Positions 32,705 to 41,328 of a stretch of DNA of 64,000 bases are shown here, in pieces (positions within the stretch are counted from its first letter, which is position 1; each line of letters starts with the position of its first letter). Both the position numbers and the translations under genes were made by a program. This stretch comes from Halorubrum ruber (GTDB lineage Archaea; Halobacteriota; Halobacteria; Halobacteriales; Haloferacaceae), in assembly GCF_018228765.1 (NCBI RefSeq), contig NZ_CP073695.1, forward strand, positions 1,612,001 through 1,676,000. The letters are read 5' to 3'. The notes under the pieces were generated by a model. The model was not told the origin of the DNA. It saw only the letters and a program-made list of their open reading frames with translations, and did no database searches.

Positions 32705-33988
32705 ATGACGGAGACCGTACTCTTAGTGGGGGGCGGCGGGCGCGAACACGCGATCGCCCGCGCCGTGGCGGACGACTGCGCGCTGTACGCCTGCGCGAGC
32801 GTCCGGAACCCGGGGATCCGACGACTCGCCGAGGGGTTCGAGGAGATCGACGAGACCGACGCCGAGGCCGTGGCCGACTACGCGACCGACGTGGGCGCCG
32901 ACCTCGCGGTCATCGGCCCCGAATCGGCGCTGGAGGCCGGGGTCGCGGACGCGCTCGACGACGCCGGCGTCTACGCGTTCGGCCCGCGGGCCGAGGAGGC
33001 GCGCTTGGAGACGGACAAGGCGTACCAGCGCGAGTTCATGGAGGAGCACGCGATTCCGGGCTGTCCCGACTACGCGGTGTTCGACGACATGGCGGCGGCC
33101 TGCGAGTACATCGACGAGTACGACGGCGACCTCGCGGTCAAGCCCGCCGGCCTCACCGGCGGCAAGGGCGTGAAGGTGATCGGCGATCAGGTGACCGCGG
33201 AAGAGGCGAAGGCGTACCTCCGCGACTCCGACTACGACCGCGTCGTCCTCGAAGAGCGGCTCGTCGGCGAGGAGTTCACGATCCAGGCGTTCGTCGCGAA
33301 CGGCGACGTGCGGACGACGCCCGCGGTCCAGGACCACAAGCGCGCCTACGAGGGCGACGAGGGGCCGAACACCGGCGGGATGGGGTCGTACTCCGACACG
33401 GGCCGCTCGCTGCCGTTCATGCGCGAGGGCGACTACGAGGCCGCCGTCGACGTGCTGGAGGCGGTCGTCGACGCGCTCCCCGACTACAAGGGCGTCCTCT
33501 ACGGCCAGTTCATGCTCACCGACGAGGGGCCGAAGGTCGTCGAGTTCAACGCGCGATTCGGCGACCCGGAGGCGATGAACACGCTGCCCGTTCTCGACAC
33601 GCCGTTCGTCGACGTGCTCGCCGCGGCCCGCGACGGCGAGCCGCTCCCCGAGCTCTCCTTCTCGGGCGAGGCGACCGTCTGTAAGTACACGGTGCCGGAC
33701 GGCTACCCGACCGACCCGGACGCGGGCGCCGAGATCGCGGTCGACGAGGAGAGCGCGGGCGACGCGCTCCTCTACTACGCGAGCGTCGACGAGCGCGACG
33801 GCCGCCTGTACACGACCACGTCGCGCGCGTTCGCCGTCGTCGGCCGCGGCGACTCCATCGCGGCGGCCGAGGAACAGGCCGAGGACGCGCTGGCGGCCGC
33901 GGGCGACCGCGTCCGCATCCGCCACGACATCGGGAAGGCGGACCTCGTTCAGCGCCGGATCGATCACATGGACGAACTCCGGAGCTGA
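32705..33988 (+). CDS. purD: phosphoribosylamine-glycine ligase
   Basis: The 427-residue ATP-grasp enzyme starts METVLLVGGGGREHAIARA-like (VLLVGGGGREHAIA at 5-18). It has the ATP-grasp core VKPAGLTGGKGVKVI near 147-161, EEFTIQAFV near 196, TGGMGSYSDTG near 222, and VEFNARFGDPEAMNTLP near 279, which hold metal and substrate. It joins glycine to phosphoribosylamine in purine synthesis. It is divergent from the DUF255 gene; a TTTACAC box at about 32674 serves as its promoter. Confidence 0.96.
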   Translation: MTETVLLVGGGGREHAIARAVADDCALYACASVRNPGIRRLAEGFEEIDETDAEAVADYATDVGADLAVIGPESALEAGVADALDDAGVYAFGPRAEEARLETDKAYQREFMEEHAIPGCPDYAVFDDMAAACEYIDEYDGDLAVKPAGLTGGKGVKVIGDQVTAEEAKAYLRDSDYDRVVLEERLVGEEFTIQAFVANGDVRTTPAVQDHKRAYEGDEGPNTGGMGSYSDTGRSLPFMREGDYEAAVDVLEAVVDALPDYKGVLYGQFMLTDEGPKVVEFNARFGDPEAMNTLPVLDTPFVDVLAAARDGEPLPELSFSGEATVCKYTVPDGYPTDPDAGAEIAVDEESAGDALLYYASVDERDGRLYTTTSRAFAVVGRGDSIAAAEEQAEDALAAAGDRVRIRHDIGKADLVQRRIDHMDELRS

Positions 33989-34064
33989 GGCCGCGGGTCC
34001 CCCGGGCCGCGGCCGCCCCGAGCCGTCGCCGTTGCGTCCCGAACCGTCGCGGCCGGGAGCGACC

Positions 34065-34072
34065 CTTTTATT
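34065..34072 (+). promoter_or_regulatory. TATA box of the acyltransferase gene
   Basis: CCTTTTATTC lies about 25-30 bp before the GTG at 34095. This spacing places the start of transcription on or next to the start codon, so the message should be leaderless. It supports the GTG as start over the more upstream in-frame codon at 34032. Confidence 0.5.
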
Positions 34073-34094
34073 CTCGCCGTCCGAACGGCGTGAC

Positions 34095-34676
34095 GTGAGA
34101 GACGACGACGCGGCCGGAACGCGTGACGAAGCCGATTCGGACCCGACGCGCGACGACGCGGACCCCGCCCGCAGCGACCGCCTCGATCGATTCCCGACGC
34201 CGGGCGTGCGCAACTCGCTGTGGTCGTGGCCCGACGCGAAGTCGCCGCTCGCGGTCGTCCGCAACTACGTCGTGATCGTCCTCGCGCGGATCTGTCCGAG
34301 CCTCCGGCTGAAGAACTGGCTGCTGCGTCGGATCGGCGTCACGGTCGGAGCCGGCGTCGCGTGGGGACTGGAGTCGACGCCGGACGTGTTCTGGCCGGAG
34401 CGGATCACCGTCGAGGACGACGCGATAATCGGGTACGACGCAACGTTGCTCTGCCACGAGTTCCTCCGCGAGGAGTACCGCCTCGGCGACGTGGTCGTCG
34501 AGGAGGGAGCGATGATCGGCGCGGGGGCGGTCGTCCTCCCCGGCGTCACGATCGGCGAGGGGGCACGCGTCGCCGCGAACTCGCTCGTCGCGGAGGACGT
34601 GCCGCCGGGCGCGACCGTCGCCGGCGTGCCGGCCGAGGTCGTCTCACAGGCCGAGTCGGCCCCGAGCGACGATTAA
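34095..34676 (+). CDS. left-handed beta-helix acyltransferase (hexapeptide repeat)
   Basis: The 193-residue protein has an acidic N-terminal 45 residues, then a hydrophobic helix (VVRNYVVIVLARICPSLRLKNWLL) and hexapeptide-repeat coils: ITVEDDAIIGYDATLLCHEF and VVEEGAMIGAGAVVLPGVTIGEGARVAANSLV. It ends GATVAGVPAEVV, typical of LbH O-acetyltransferases. The target is unknown; surface glycans are a common one. The GTG start at 34095 is chosen from its TATA spacing. Its stop codon overlaps the stop of the next, convergent gene. Confidence 0.83.
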   Translation: MRDDDAAGTRDEADSDPTRDDADPARSDRLDRFPTPGVRNSLWSWPDAKSPLAVVRNYVVIVLARICPSLRLKNWLLRRIGVTVGAGVAWGLESTPDVFWPERITVEDDAIIGYDATLLCHEFLREEYRLGDVVVEEGAMIGAGAVVLPGVTIGEGARVAANSLVAEDVPPGATVAGVPAEVVSQAESAPSDD

Positions 34677-35032
34677 GCGGCGTCCTCGTCGCTCGCGTCG
34701 GGGTCCGCGCTCGCGGCCGAATCGTCGTCCGCGTCGGCGGCGGCGTCCGAATCGCCCTCGGCGCCCTCGGCGGCCGCCGATTCCTCGGCGTCCGTGATGT
34801 GCGCCTCGGTGCTCACGCGCTCTAAGTCGACGCCGACCTCTTCGGCGACCGCGTCGAGGACGGCCCGCTGTTCGGCCATCTCGTTTTCGAGCGTCTTCAC
34901 GCGCTCGGAGGTGTCTATCACCGTCTCCTGCGTCTCGTCGACCTCGTCGCGCAGCTCGCTGATCTTCTTGTAGGTGCGCTCCGCGCGGTCGGCGAGCGTC
35001 TGGATCTTCTTGGCGGTGTCCCCGAATCCCAT
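34673..35032 (-). CDS. haloarchaeal coiled-coil protein (DUF5798-like)
   Basis: The 119-residue protein starts MGFGDTAKKIQTLADRAERTYKKISELRDE and continues as a coiled coil to about residue 70 (heptads through VDETQETVIDTSERVKTLENEMAEQRA). It ends in a low-complexity Asp/Ala/Ser tail of about 40 residues. The N-terminal region resembles the haloarchaeal DUF5798 proteins as I remember them. Function unknown. Its TAA stop overlaps the TAA of the acyltransferase on the opposite strand. Confidence 0.72.
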   Translation of the reverse strand: MGFGDTAKKIQTLADRAERTYKKISELRDEVDETQETVIDTSERVKTLENEMAEQRAVLDAVAEEVGVDLERVSTEAHITDAEESAAAEGAEGDSDAAADADDDSAASADPDASDEDAA

Positions 35033-35180
35033 ACCGACGCGTCGGCCCGGCGATACGTGTGCTTTTCCGTTCGGTTCGGCGTCGACGGCCGCCTCGGTGC
35101 GGGCGCGTCTCCGGCCGCTTCGGTGCCGTCGGGCCGCCGACCGACGGTGGACTTTTGGCCGACTCGCCCGTGATACGGGT

Positions 35181-35975
35181 ATGAGCGCCGACCGGATCCT
35201 GTTGACCAACGACGACGGCGTCGACGCCGCGGGGCTCCGCGCGCTGTACGAGGCGCTCGCCGACGAGTACGCGGTGACCGTCGTCGCGCCGGCCGACGAC
35301 CAGTCCTCGGTCGGCCGCCGCCTCTCCGAGGACGTCGCGGTCGACGACCACGAGCTGGGGTACGTAGTAGACGGCACTCCCGTGGACTGCGTCGTCGCGG
35401 GGCTCGACGAACTCGTCACGGACGCCGACGCGGTCATCGCCGGCTGCAACGAGGGGGCGAACCTCGGCGCCTACACGCTCGGCCGGTCGGGGACCGTCTC
35501 CGCGGCGGTCGAGGCGGCGTTCTTCGGCGTGCCCGCGGTGGCGACCTCGATGTACGTGCCCGGCGGCGACGACTGGTGGAAACGGGAGTTCGAGCCCAAA
35601 GACTTCGCGCACGCGGTCCGCGCGACGCGGTTCCTCCTCGACGAGGCGGCCGACGCCGGCGTGTTCGACCGCGCGGACTACCTCAACGTCAACGCGCCCA
35701 TCGCGGACGCGGACCGCGCGCCGCTCCGGGTCACGACGCCCTCGACGTGGTACGGGATGCGCGCGGAACAGAACGGCGACGGTCGCGTGGGCTTTTCGGA
35801 CCCGATCTGGGGCCGCATGAACGAGGGCAACGTGCCCGATCCCGTGGGGACCGACCGCCGCGCCGTCGTCGACGGCGAGGTGTCGGTCTCGCCGCTGTCT
35901 GTGCCGCACGCCGCCGAACCGAACGCGGGGCTCGACGAGCTGGTAGACGCCTACGAGGCGGCGATTCGGTCGTGA
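35181..35975 (+). CDS. surE: 5'/3'-nucleotidase SurE
   Basis: The 264-residue protein has the SurE metal site in ILLTNDDG (Asp11 and Asp12), VAPADDQSSVGRRLS near 38-52, and GCNEGANLGAYTLGRSGTVSAAVEAAFFG near 92-120, matching the family's Asn-Gly-Asn and Ser-Gly-Thr-Val motifs. SurE removes phosphate from nucleoside monophosphates and short polyphosphate. The start ATG at 35181 follows a CTTTTGG box by about 27 bp. Neighbouring genes share no pathway. Confidence 0.92.
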   Translation: MSADRILLTNDDGVDAAGLRALYEALADEYAVTVVAPADDQSSVGRRLSEDVAVDDHELGYVVDGTPVDCVVAGLDELVTDADAVIAGCNEGANLGAYTLGRSGTVSAAVEAAFFGVPAVATSMYVPGGDDWWKREFEPKDFAHAVRATRFLLDEAADAGVFDRADYLNVNAPIADADRAPLRVTTPSTWYGMRAEQNGDGRVGFSDPIWGRMNEGNVPDPVGTDRRAVVDGEVSVSPLSVPHAAEPNAGLDELVDAYEAAIRS

Positions 35976-36014
35976 ACGGGACCCGCGCCGATCGGTCTCG
36001 GGAGAGCCGTCGCG

Positions 36015-36722
36015 CTACTCCCCGCCGCCGGTGCTGACGGTCACCTTCGCCTCGCTCAGCACGCGGTCGCCCATCTCGTAGCCGGGCTCGTACACCTCGT
36101 GGATCGTCCCCTCCGGGCGGTCGCTGTCGACGCGGAGCATCACCTGGTGGCGCGCGGGGTCGACCTCCTCGCCCGGCTCGGGGTCGATCGCTTCGACGCC
36201 CTCCTCGGCGAGCACGTCGTCGAACTTCTCTAACGTCGACTCGACGCCGGGCCGAAGGTCGCTCCCCTCGTCCTGGTCGAGCGCGCGTAAGAGGTCGTTT
36301 CGGACAGGGGTGAGCCGCTCGACGAGCGCCTCGGAGGCGCGCTCGCGGATGTCCTCCTGCTTCCGCTTCGCGCGCTCCTTGTAGTTGCTGAAGTCCGCCT
36401 TCACGCGGGCGAGCTTGCTCGTCAGCTCCTCGACCTCCTCGTCGCGCTCGCGGAGCGCCTCGCGGGTCTCGGCGAGGTCCGCCTCCAGCGCCGCGACCTC
36501 CCGCGCGAGCGCCTCGTCGTGTTCGGCGACGGCCGCGGCGATCGCCTCGCCGTCGCGGCGGGCGTCGGAGGCGTCTCTGCTCGGCTCCCCGTCGGCCGAT
36601 TCGTTGCCGGCCGACTCGCCCGCCGCTCCCTCGGCGGCCGCCTCCGCCGTGCCGTTCGCTCTCGCCGCGTCGCCCTCGGCGTCGTCGGGGGACTCGACAT
36701 CGACGGCGTCGTCGTCGCTCAT
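36015..36722 (-). CDS. grpE: nucleotide exchange factor GrpE
   Basis: The 235-residue protein has a long disordered acidic N-terminus (residues 1-75), a coiled coil (about 75-130: EALAREVAALEADLAETREALRERDEEVEEL) and the GrpE core. The core has KADFSNYKERAKRKQEDI near 110, LLRALDQDEGS near 150, and the beta-domain HQVMLRVDSDRPEGTIHEVYEPGY near 193. GrpE releases ADP from DnaK. No dnaK or dnaJ is in this window, so the cluster lies elsewhere or is split. Confidence 0.93.
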   Translation of the reverse strand: MSDDDAVDVESPDDAEGDAARANGTAEAAAEGAAGESAGNESADGEPSRDASDARRDGEAIAAAVAEHDEALAREVAALEADLAETREALRERDEEVEELTSKLARVKADFSNYKERAKRKQEDIRERASEALVERLTPVRNDLLRALDQDEGSDLRPGVESTLEKFDDVLAEEGVEAIDPEPGEEVDPARHQVMLRVDSDRPEGTIHEVYEPGYEMGDRVLSEAKVTVSTGGGE

Positions 36723-36892
36723 ACCCGATCGAAGTCGGTCGTCGGGGATAAGCGTTCAGAACCGCGCCGCGGCGACCCCGACTGCGACGCGGCGATCGGC
36801 CGGCGTCCCGCCGGCGGCGCCGTGGTCTCGACTGACTCCCCTTCGTCCGGTTGCCGCGAGACGGGCGGATTTAAGCTCGCGGCGCCCACGAC

Positions 36893-37840
36893 ATGTCCCG
36901 CATGCCACCTCGACCCTCGACGTTCTCGATCGCCGCGCGCGACCCGGAGACGGGCGCGGTCGGCGTCGCCGTCCAGTCGAAGTTCGTCGCCGTCGGCGCC
37001 GTGGTCCCGTTCGTGAGCGCCGACGCGGGCGCGGTGGCCACGCAGAGCTTCGCGAACGTCGCCTACGGCCCCGACGGCCTCGATCTGCTCCGCGAGGGCC
37101 ATGCGCCCGCCGAGGCGATCGATCGGCTCACGGCCGCCGACGAGGAGGCGCCCTCGCGTCAAGTCGGCGTCGTTGACGTCGACACCGACGAGGAGCCCGC
37201 GGCGTTCACCGGCGACGAGTGCCACGACCACGCCGGCGACAGGCAGGGGGATCACTACACGGTCCAGGGCAACATCTTGGAGAACGCCGACACCCTCGAC
37301 ACGATGGCGGAGGCCTTCGAGGAGACGGACGGCGGCCTCCCGGAGCGGCTGATCGCGGCGCTCCACGCGGGCAACGAGGCGGGCGGCGACAAGCGCGGCG
37401 AGCAGTCCGCGGCGCTGTACGTCGCCAAGCCCGAGGGGGGCTACGACGGCAAGAACGACCGCTGGGTCGACGTGCGCGTCGACGACCACGAGCGGCCGAT
37501 CGACGAGCTGGAGCGCGTGTTCAAGATCTACGACGTGACCCTCCTCGAACGCGAGGCGCCCGACGAGACCCGAGAGCTGACCGGCGAGAGCGCGGTCGGC
37601 GTCCAGTCCGCGCTCGTCGACCTCGGCTTCTACGACGGCGAGCCGACCGCCGAGTTCGGCGACGATGCCCGCGACGCCCTCGAGTCGTTCCGCGGCATGA
37701 ACAACTTCGAGAACCACTCGCTCGCGGTGCTGGAAGACGCCATCGCGCGAGGGTGGGACGAGACCGCCTCCGACGACGACCCCGAGTCGCGGCTGGTCGA
37801 CGCGATCTGGCACGGGCTCTCTCGACTCGACCGGGCGTAA
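36893..37840 (+). CDS. DUF1028 Ntn-hydrolase-like protein with peptidoglycan-binding-like tail
   Basis: The 315-residue protein has DUF1028 at residues about 9-220: STFSIAARDPETGAVGVAVQS, then GAVATQSFANVAYGPDGLDLL and DHYTVQGNIL near 122. This fold resembles Ntn hydrolases with Thr9/Ser near the start. The C-terminal 75 residues (GVQSALVDLGFYDGEPTAEFGDDARDALESF) look like a peptidoglycan-binding-type helical domain, odd for a cell without peptidoglycan. An in-frame ATG three codons later (36902) is an alternative start. Confidence 0.82.
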   Translation: MSRMPPRPSTFSIAARDPETGAVGVAVQSKFVAVGAVVPFVSADAGAVATQSFANVAYGPDGLDLLREGHAPAEAIDRLTAADEEAPSRQVGVVDVDTDEEPAAFTGDECHDHAGDRQGDHYTVQGNILENADTLDTMAEAFEETDGGLPERLIAALHAGNEAGGDKRGEQSAALYVAKPEGGYDGKNDRWVDVRVDDHERPIDELERVFKIYDVTLLEREAPDETRELTGESAVGVQSALVDLGFYDGEPTAEFGDDARDALESFRGMNNFENHSLAVLEDAIARGWDETASDDDPESRLVDAIWHGLSRLDRA

Positions 37841-37910
37841 CGCCCGCGCTCTCGTCGCGGTCCCGGTCCGAGCCGCGCCCGCGCTCTCGCCGCGGTCCCG
37901 GTCCGAACCG
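37841..37910. repeat. two-copy 35-bp tandem repeat
   Basis: Two nearly identical 35-bp units (37841-37875 and 37876-37910), each with CGCCCGCGCTCTCG and CGCGGTCCCGGTCCG, differ at two positions. They fill the gap between the DUF1028 gene and bolA. A short CG-rich tandem repeat like this usually arises by slippage; no function is evident. Confidence 0.8.
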
Positions 37911-37969
37911 CGCCGATCCGGACCGCCCCGGGCCGGTCGACTTTTGCCCCTCCGCGACCGAGCGGGCCC

Positions 37970-38293
37970 ATGACAATCGCACCCGACGAGGTCGCAGACC
38001 TCATCGAGGAGAACCTCCCCGACGCGGTCGCCCGCGTGACCGCGCCCCGGATCCACGACGACGAGGACGAGGACGCTCACTTCGCGGCCGTCGTCGTCTC
38101 GCCCGCCTTCGAGGGCGAGTCGCTCGTCGACCAGCACCAGTTAGTGTACGACGCGGTCGGCGACCACATGACGCGCTCGGTCCACGCCTTAGAGATCAAG
38201 ACGTACACTCCCGAGGCGTACGCGGAACACGGTGACGGGAGCCTCGACGCAGACCTCCGCGAGGCGGGACTGCTCCCGGTCGACGAGGCCTGA
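37970..38293 (+). CDS. BolA-family protein
   Basis: The 107-residue protein has the BolA fold: VADLIEENLPDAVARVTAPRI, then HFAAVVVSPAFEGESLVDQHQLVYDAV near 43-68, with the conserved helix residues and His in QHQLVYDAVGDHM. It ends VHALEIKTYTPEAYAEH. BolA proteins work with monothiol glutaredoxins in iron-sulfur handling in other domains of life. No glutaredoxin is adjacent. The start ATG at 37970 is preceded by a TTTTGCC box about 29 bp upstream. Confidence 0.88.
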   Translation: MTIAPDEVADLIEENLPDAVARVTAPRIHDDEDEDAHFAAVVVSPAFEGESLVDQHQLVYDAVGDHMTRSVHALEIKTYTPEAYAEHGDGSLDADLREAGLLPVDEA

Positions 38294-38350
38294 CCGCTCG
38301 ACCGGTCGCACCCTCCGCGGACCCCCACCAACACTCCACCCTCCACACCG

Positions 38351-38878
38351 ATGCGATCCGAACTCGTCCGCGCCGCGCGCGGGGTCCTCGCCGCGGTCTC
38401 GCTGCTGGCGTTCGTCGCGCTCTTTCTCGCCATCGAAGCGCGTGTCACGTCCCCGGCCGTCCTCGGCGGGCTCGCCGCGCTCGGGACCGCGACGCTGTTG
38501 GCTTCGGCGGGCCGCTCCGGAGCCCGTCAGTTGCTCGGGCGTGACGAGCCGCCCCTCGCGAACGACGAAGAGACGACCACCGAAAGCGACGCGTGGCTCG
38601 GCGAGGCGGCCGACGAGACTCCGTGGACCGACCGCTCCGACCGCGCCCGCGGTGACTCCGAACCCGACTGGCCGCTCGCGCGGCTCGAACCCGCGCTCGA
38701 CGACGCGTGGAACCGGTGGTCGGACGCCGCGCTGACGGTCGGGCTAGCCGCGCTGGGGTTCGGCGCGCTCGTCGTCCTCGCCACCTACCCGGGCGACGAT
38801 CCCCCGCTCGGACTGCTGATGCTGGTCGCGTTCGGGCTCAACGGGGCGCTCGTAACGCTCCCGTTCGTTTTTAAATAA
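38351..38878 (+). CDS. four-span membrane protein of unknown family
   Basis: The 175-residue protein has two N-terminal membrane spans (residues about 9-26 and 33-50), a long polar acidic loop from 55 to 125, and two C-terminal spans (about 130-147 and 155-172). It ends FVFK at a TTTAAATAA stop. The loop probably lies in the cytoplasm. I do not recognise the family. The gene is 57 bp after bolA. Confidence 0.65.
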   Translation: MRSELVRAARGVLAAVSLLAFVALFLAIEARVTSPAVLGGLAALGTATLLASAGRSGARQLLGRDEPPLANDEETTTESDAWLGEAADETPWTDRSDRARGDSEPDWPLARLEPALDDAWNRWSDAALTVGLAALGFGALVVLATYPGDDPPLGLLMLVAFGLNGALVTLPFVFK

Positions 38879-38902
38879 GGCGCCGCAGAATCGGAATTCC
38901 GA

Positions 38903-39616
38903 TCAGCCGTCCTCGTCCCTCTCGGCCGCGATCGTCTCGTCGGAGTCGTCCCCGCCGTCGTCGCCGGCGCCGTCGTTGTCTGCGGCGCCGTCGTCGCCGG
39001 CGCCGTCGTCATTTGCGGCGTCGTCGTCGCCGGCACCGTCGTTGTCTGCGGCGCCGTCGTCGCCGGCGCCGTCGCCATTTGCGGCGCCGTCGTCGCCCGC
39101 GACGCGGTCGGCGACCAGTTCGGCGAGCGGGTCGACCGTGACGGTCAGGCGGGCGACGAGGAACACGACGGGGACGAGCGCGACGAACAGGAAGGCGGCG
39201 TCGTACGCCCACGCGGCGCCGTTCAACACGGGTACCGCGAGGCCGGCGAGCCCGCGGTACGCGACGAGGACGGCGCCGAAGACGACGAGCCAGTGGACCA
39301 CGCCGCCCGCGTTCTCGACGATCCGGTCCGGGCGAGCGTCCCCGTCAGCGTCGCCCCCGCCGAGCGCCAGCCGCGTCAACAGCGCGAACTTCGGGGCGGC
39401 GTACAGGAGGATGCCCGCCACCGCGAGCGCGACGACGGCCGTCGCGACCGCGGCGAACGTCACCGGGGCGAAGGGGACGAGCCGGTCGATCCCCGGTAGC
39501 AGCGTGACGACCGCGAGGACGCCCACCACCGCCAGCGCGCCGATCAGGAGTTTGCTCGTCGACCGGACCGTGTCGCGGTCGAGCGCAGTTCCGATCGCGG
39601 AGTCGTTCGAGCTCAT
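38903..39616 (-). CDS. membrane protein with acidic 11-residue repeats at the C-terminus
   Basis: The 237-residue protein has about five membrane spans (residues about 20-40, 46-76, 108-130, 134-155) followed by an Asp/Ala/Gly tail from about residue 180. The tail consists of four repeats of the form GDDGAA(N/D)(N/G/D)DGA. A TTATATATC box at about 39645-39655 read leftward is the likely promoter. It converges with the preceding membrane protein gene. The membrane part has no family I recognise. Confidence 0.65.
   Translation of the reverse strand: MSSNDSAIGTALDRDTVRSTSKLLIGALAVVGVLAVVTLLPGIDRLVPFAPVTFAAVATAVVALAVAGILLYAAPKFALLTRLALGGGDADGDARPDRIVENAGGVVHWLVVFGAVLVAYRGLAGLAVPVLNGAAWAYDAAFLFVALVPVVFLVARLTVTVDPLAELVADRVAGDDGAANGDGAGDDGAADNDGAGDDDAANDDGAGDDGAADNDGAGDDGGDDSDETIAAERDEDG
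38951..39091 (-). repeat. 33-bp coding tandem repeat in the acidic tail
   Basis: Four 33-bp units encode GDD-x-AA-x-x-DGA blocks in the C-terminus of the membrane protein. The units keep frame, so copy number can change without breaking the protein. Variation between strains is likely at this site. Confidence 0.8.
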
Positions 39617-39810
39617 GTGCGCCCGGCCGTTGCCGACGGAGCGATATATAAGGGCGAAGCGTTTGCGCCGATTTTCGGCCGTTTTGTCTCGATTTATCGC
39701 GTCGTCCCGTCACTGTCGCATGCTACCAATTGATGCGGTACCAGATCGCATATTCCCGCGCGCTGGCGCCTTCCAGTACCTTTTACAGCGTCTCGCGGGA
39801 AGGTCGGCGC

Positions 39811-41220
39811 ATGGGTGACGACTACCGCACGGAGGAGGACAGCCTCGGCGAGATGCAGGTGCCGGCGGACGCCTACTGGGGCGCACAGACCCAGCGCGCC
39901 GTCGAGAACTTCCCCGTCTCGGGGATCCCGATGAGCCGGCGGTTCATCCGCGCGCTCGGCGTCGTGAAGAAGGCCGCCGCGCAGGCGAACCGCGATCTGG
40001 ACCTCGTCGACGAGGACACCGCCGACGCCATCGTCGCCGCCGCCGACGAGGTGATCGCGGGCGAGCACGACGACCAGTTCCCGGTCGACGTGTTCCAGAC
40101 CGGCTCCGGCACCTCCTCGAACATGAACGCCAACGAGGTGATCGCCAACCGCGCCGCCGAGATCGCGGGCGCGGAGATCGGCGACCGCGTCGTCCACCCG
40201 AACGACCACGTCAACTACGGCCAGTCGTCGAACGATGTGATCCCGACGGCGATGCACGTCGCCGCGCTGGAGGCGGTCGAGAAGGATCTCGTGCCGGCCT
40301 TAGAGACACTCCACGCCGAGCTCGAGGCCAAGGAGACCGAGTTCGACGGCGTCGTCAAGACCGGCCGGACGCACCTCCAAGACGCCACCCCGATCCGACT
40401 CGGCCAGGAGTTCAGCGGGTACCGCACGCAGGTCGCGAAGGGGATCGAGCGCGCCGAGGGCGTCCAGTCGAACCTCCGCGAGCTCGCCCTCGGCGGCACC
40501 GCGGTCGGGACCGGGCTCAACACCCATCCCGAGTTCCCGGAGCTCGCCGCGGAGTACATCTCCGACGAGACCGGCACCGAGTTCCGCGAGGCGGAGAACC
40601 ACTTCGAGGCGCAGGCCGCCCACGACGCGATGGCGGAGGGCCACGGCGCGCTCAAGACGATCGCCGGCAGCCTCAACAAGATAGCCAACGACCTGCGGCT
40701 GCTCGCCTCCGGTCCCCGGAACGGCCTCGGCGAGGTCGAACAGCCGGAGAACCAGCCCGGCTCCTCGATCATGCCCGGAAAGATCAACCCGGTCGTCGCC
40801 GAGTCGGTCAACCAGGTCCACAAGCAGGTCGTCGGCAACGACGCCGCCGTCTCGGCGGGCGCCGCCCGCGGCGAGATCGACCTGAACCTTTATAAGCCAG
40901 TCATCGCGCACAACTTCCTTGAGTCCGCCCAGCTGCTCTCGAACGTCGCCGCGACGTTCGGCGAGCGCTTCGTCGGGAAGTTAGAGGCCAACGAGGAGCA
41001 CTGCGAGACGCGCGTCGAGCAGTCGATGGCGCTCGCGACCGCGCTGAACCCCGCGATCGGCTACGACAAGGCGAGCAAGGTCGCGAAGACGGCCCTGAAG
41101 GAGGACAAGAGTGTCCGCGAGGCCGCCGTCGAGGCCGGCTACCTCACCGAGGAGGAGGCCGACGAGGTGCTCGACCCCGAGGCGATGACCCACCGCGTCA
41201 TCCTGGGCGACGAGGACTGA
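39811..41220 (+). CDS. fumC: class II fumarate hydratase
   Basis: The 469-residue enzyme has DSLGEMQVPADAYWGAQTQRA at its start, TGSGTSSNMNANEV near 97-110, the substrate site HPNDHVNYGQSSNDVIPT near 128-145, TGRTHLQDATPIRLGQE near 185 and the fumarase/aspartase signature GSSIMPGKINPV near 317-328. It interconverts fumarate and malate in the citrate cycle. The start ATG at 39811 follows a CCTTTTACA box by about 32 bp. sucCD lie 0.8 kb downstream. Confidence 0.96.
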   Translation: MGDDYRTEEDSLGEMQVPADAYWGAQTQRAVENFPVSGIPMSRRFIRALGVVKKAAAQANRDLDLVDEDTADAIVAAADEVIAGEHDDQFPVDVFQTGSGTSSNMNANEVIANRAAEIAGAEIGDRVVHPNDHVNYGQSSNDVIPTAMHVAALEAVEKDLVPALETLHAELEAKETEFDGVVKTGRTHLQDATPIRLGQEFSGYRTQVAKGIERAEGVQSNLRELALGGTAVGTGLNTHPEFPELAAEYISDETGTEFREAENHFEAQAAHDAMAEGHGALKTIAGSLNKIANDLRLLASGPRNGLGEVEQPENQPGSSIMPGKINPVVAESVNQVHKQVVGNDAAVSAGAARGEIDLNLYKPVIAHNFLESAQLLSNVAATFGERFVGKLEANEEHCETRVEQSMALATALNPAIGYDKASKVAKTALKEDKSVREAAVEAGYLTEEEADEVLDPEAMTHRVILGDED

Positions 41221-41328
41221 GACGACGCGGGCGAGGCGCCCGGGACTGACGCCCTCGGGACCGACGCGCGCTCGACCGTCGACCGAAGCCAGCAGAACGT
41301 TTTTTGCGAGAGCGTGTGAGTGCCGGAC

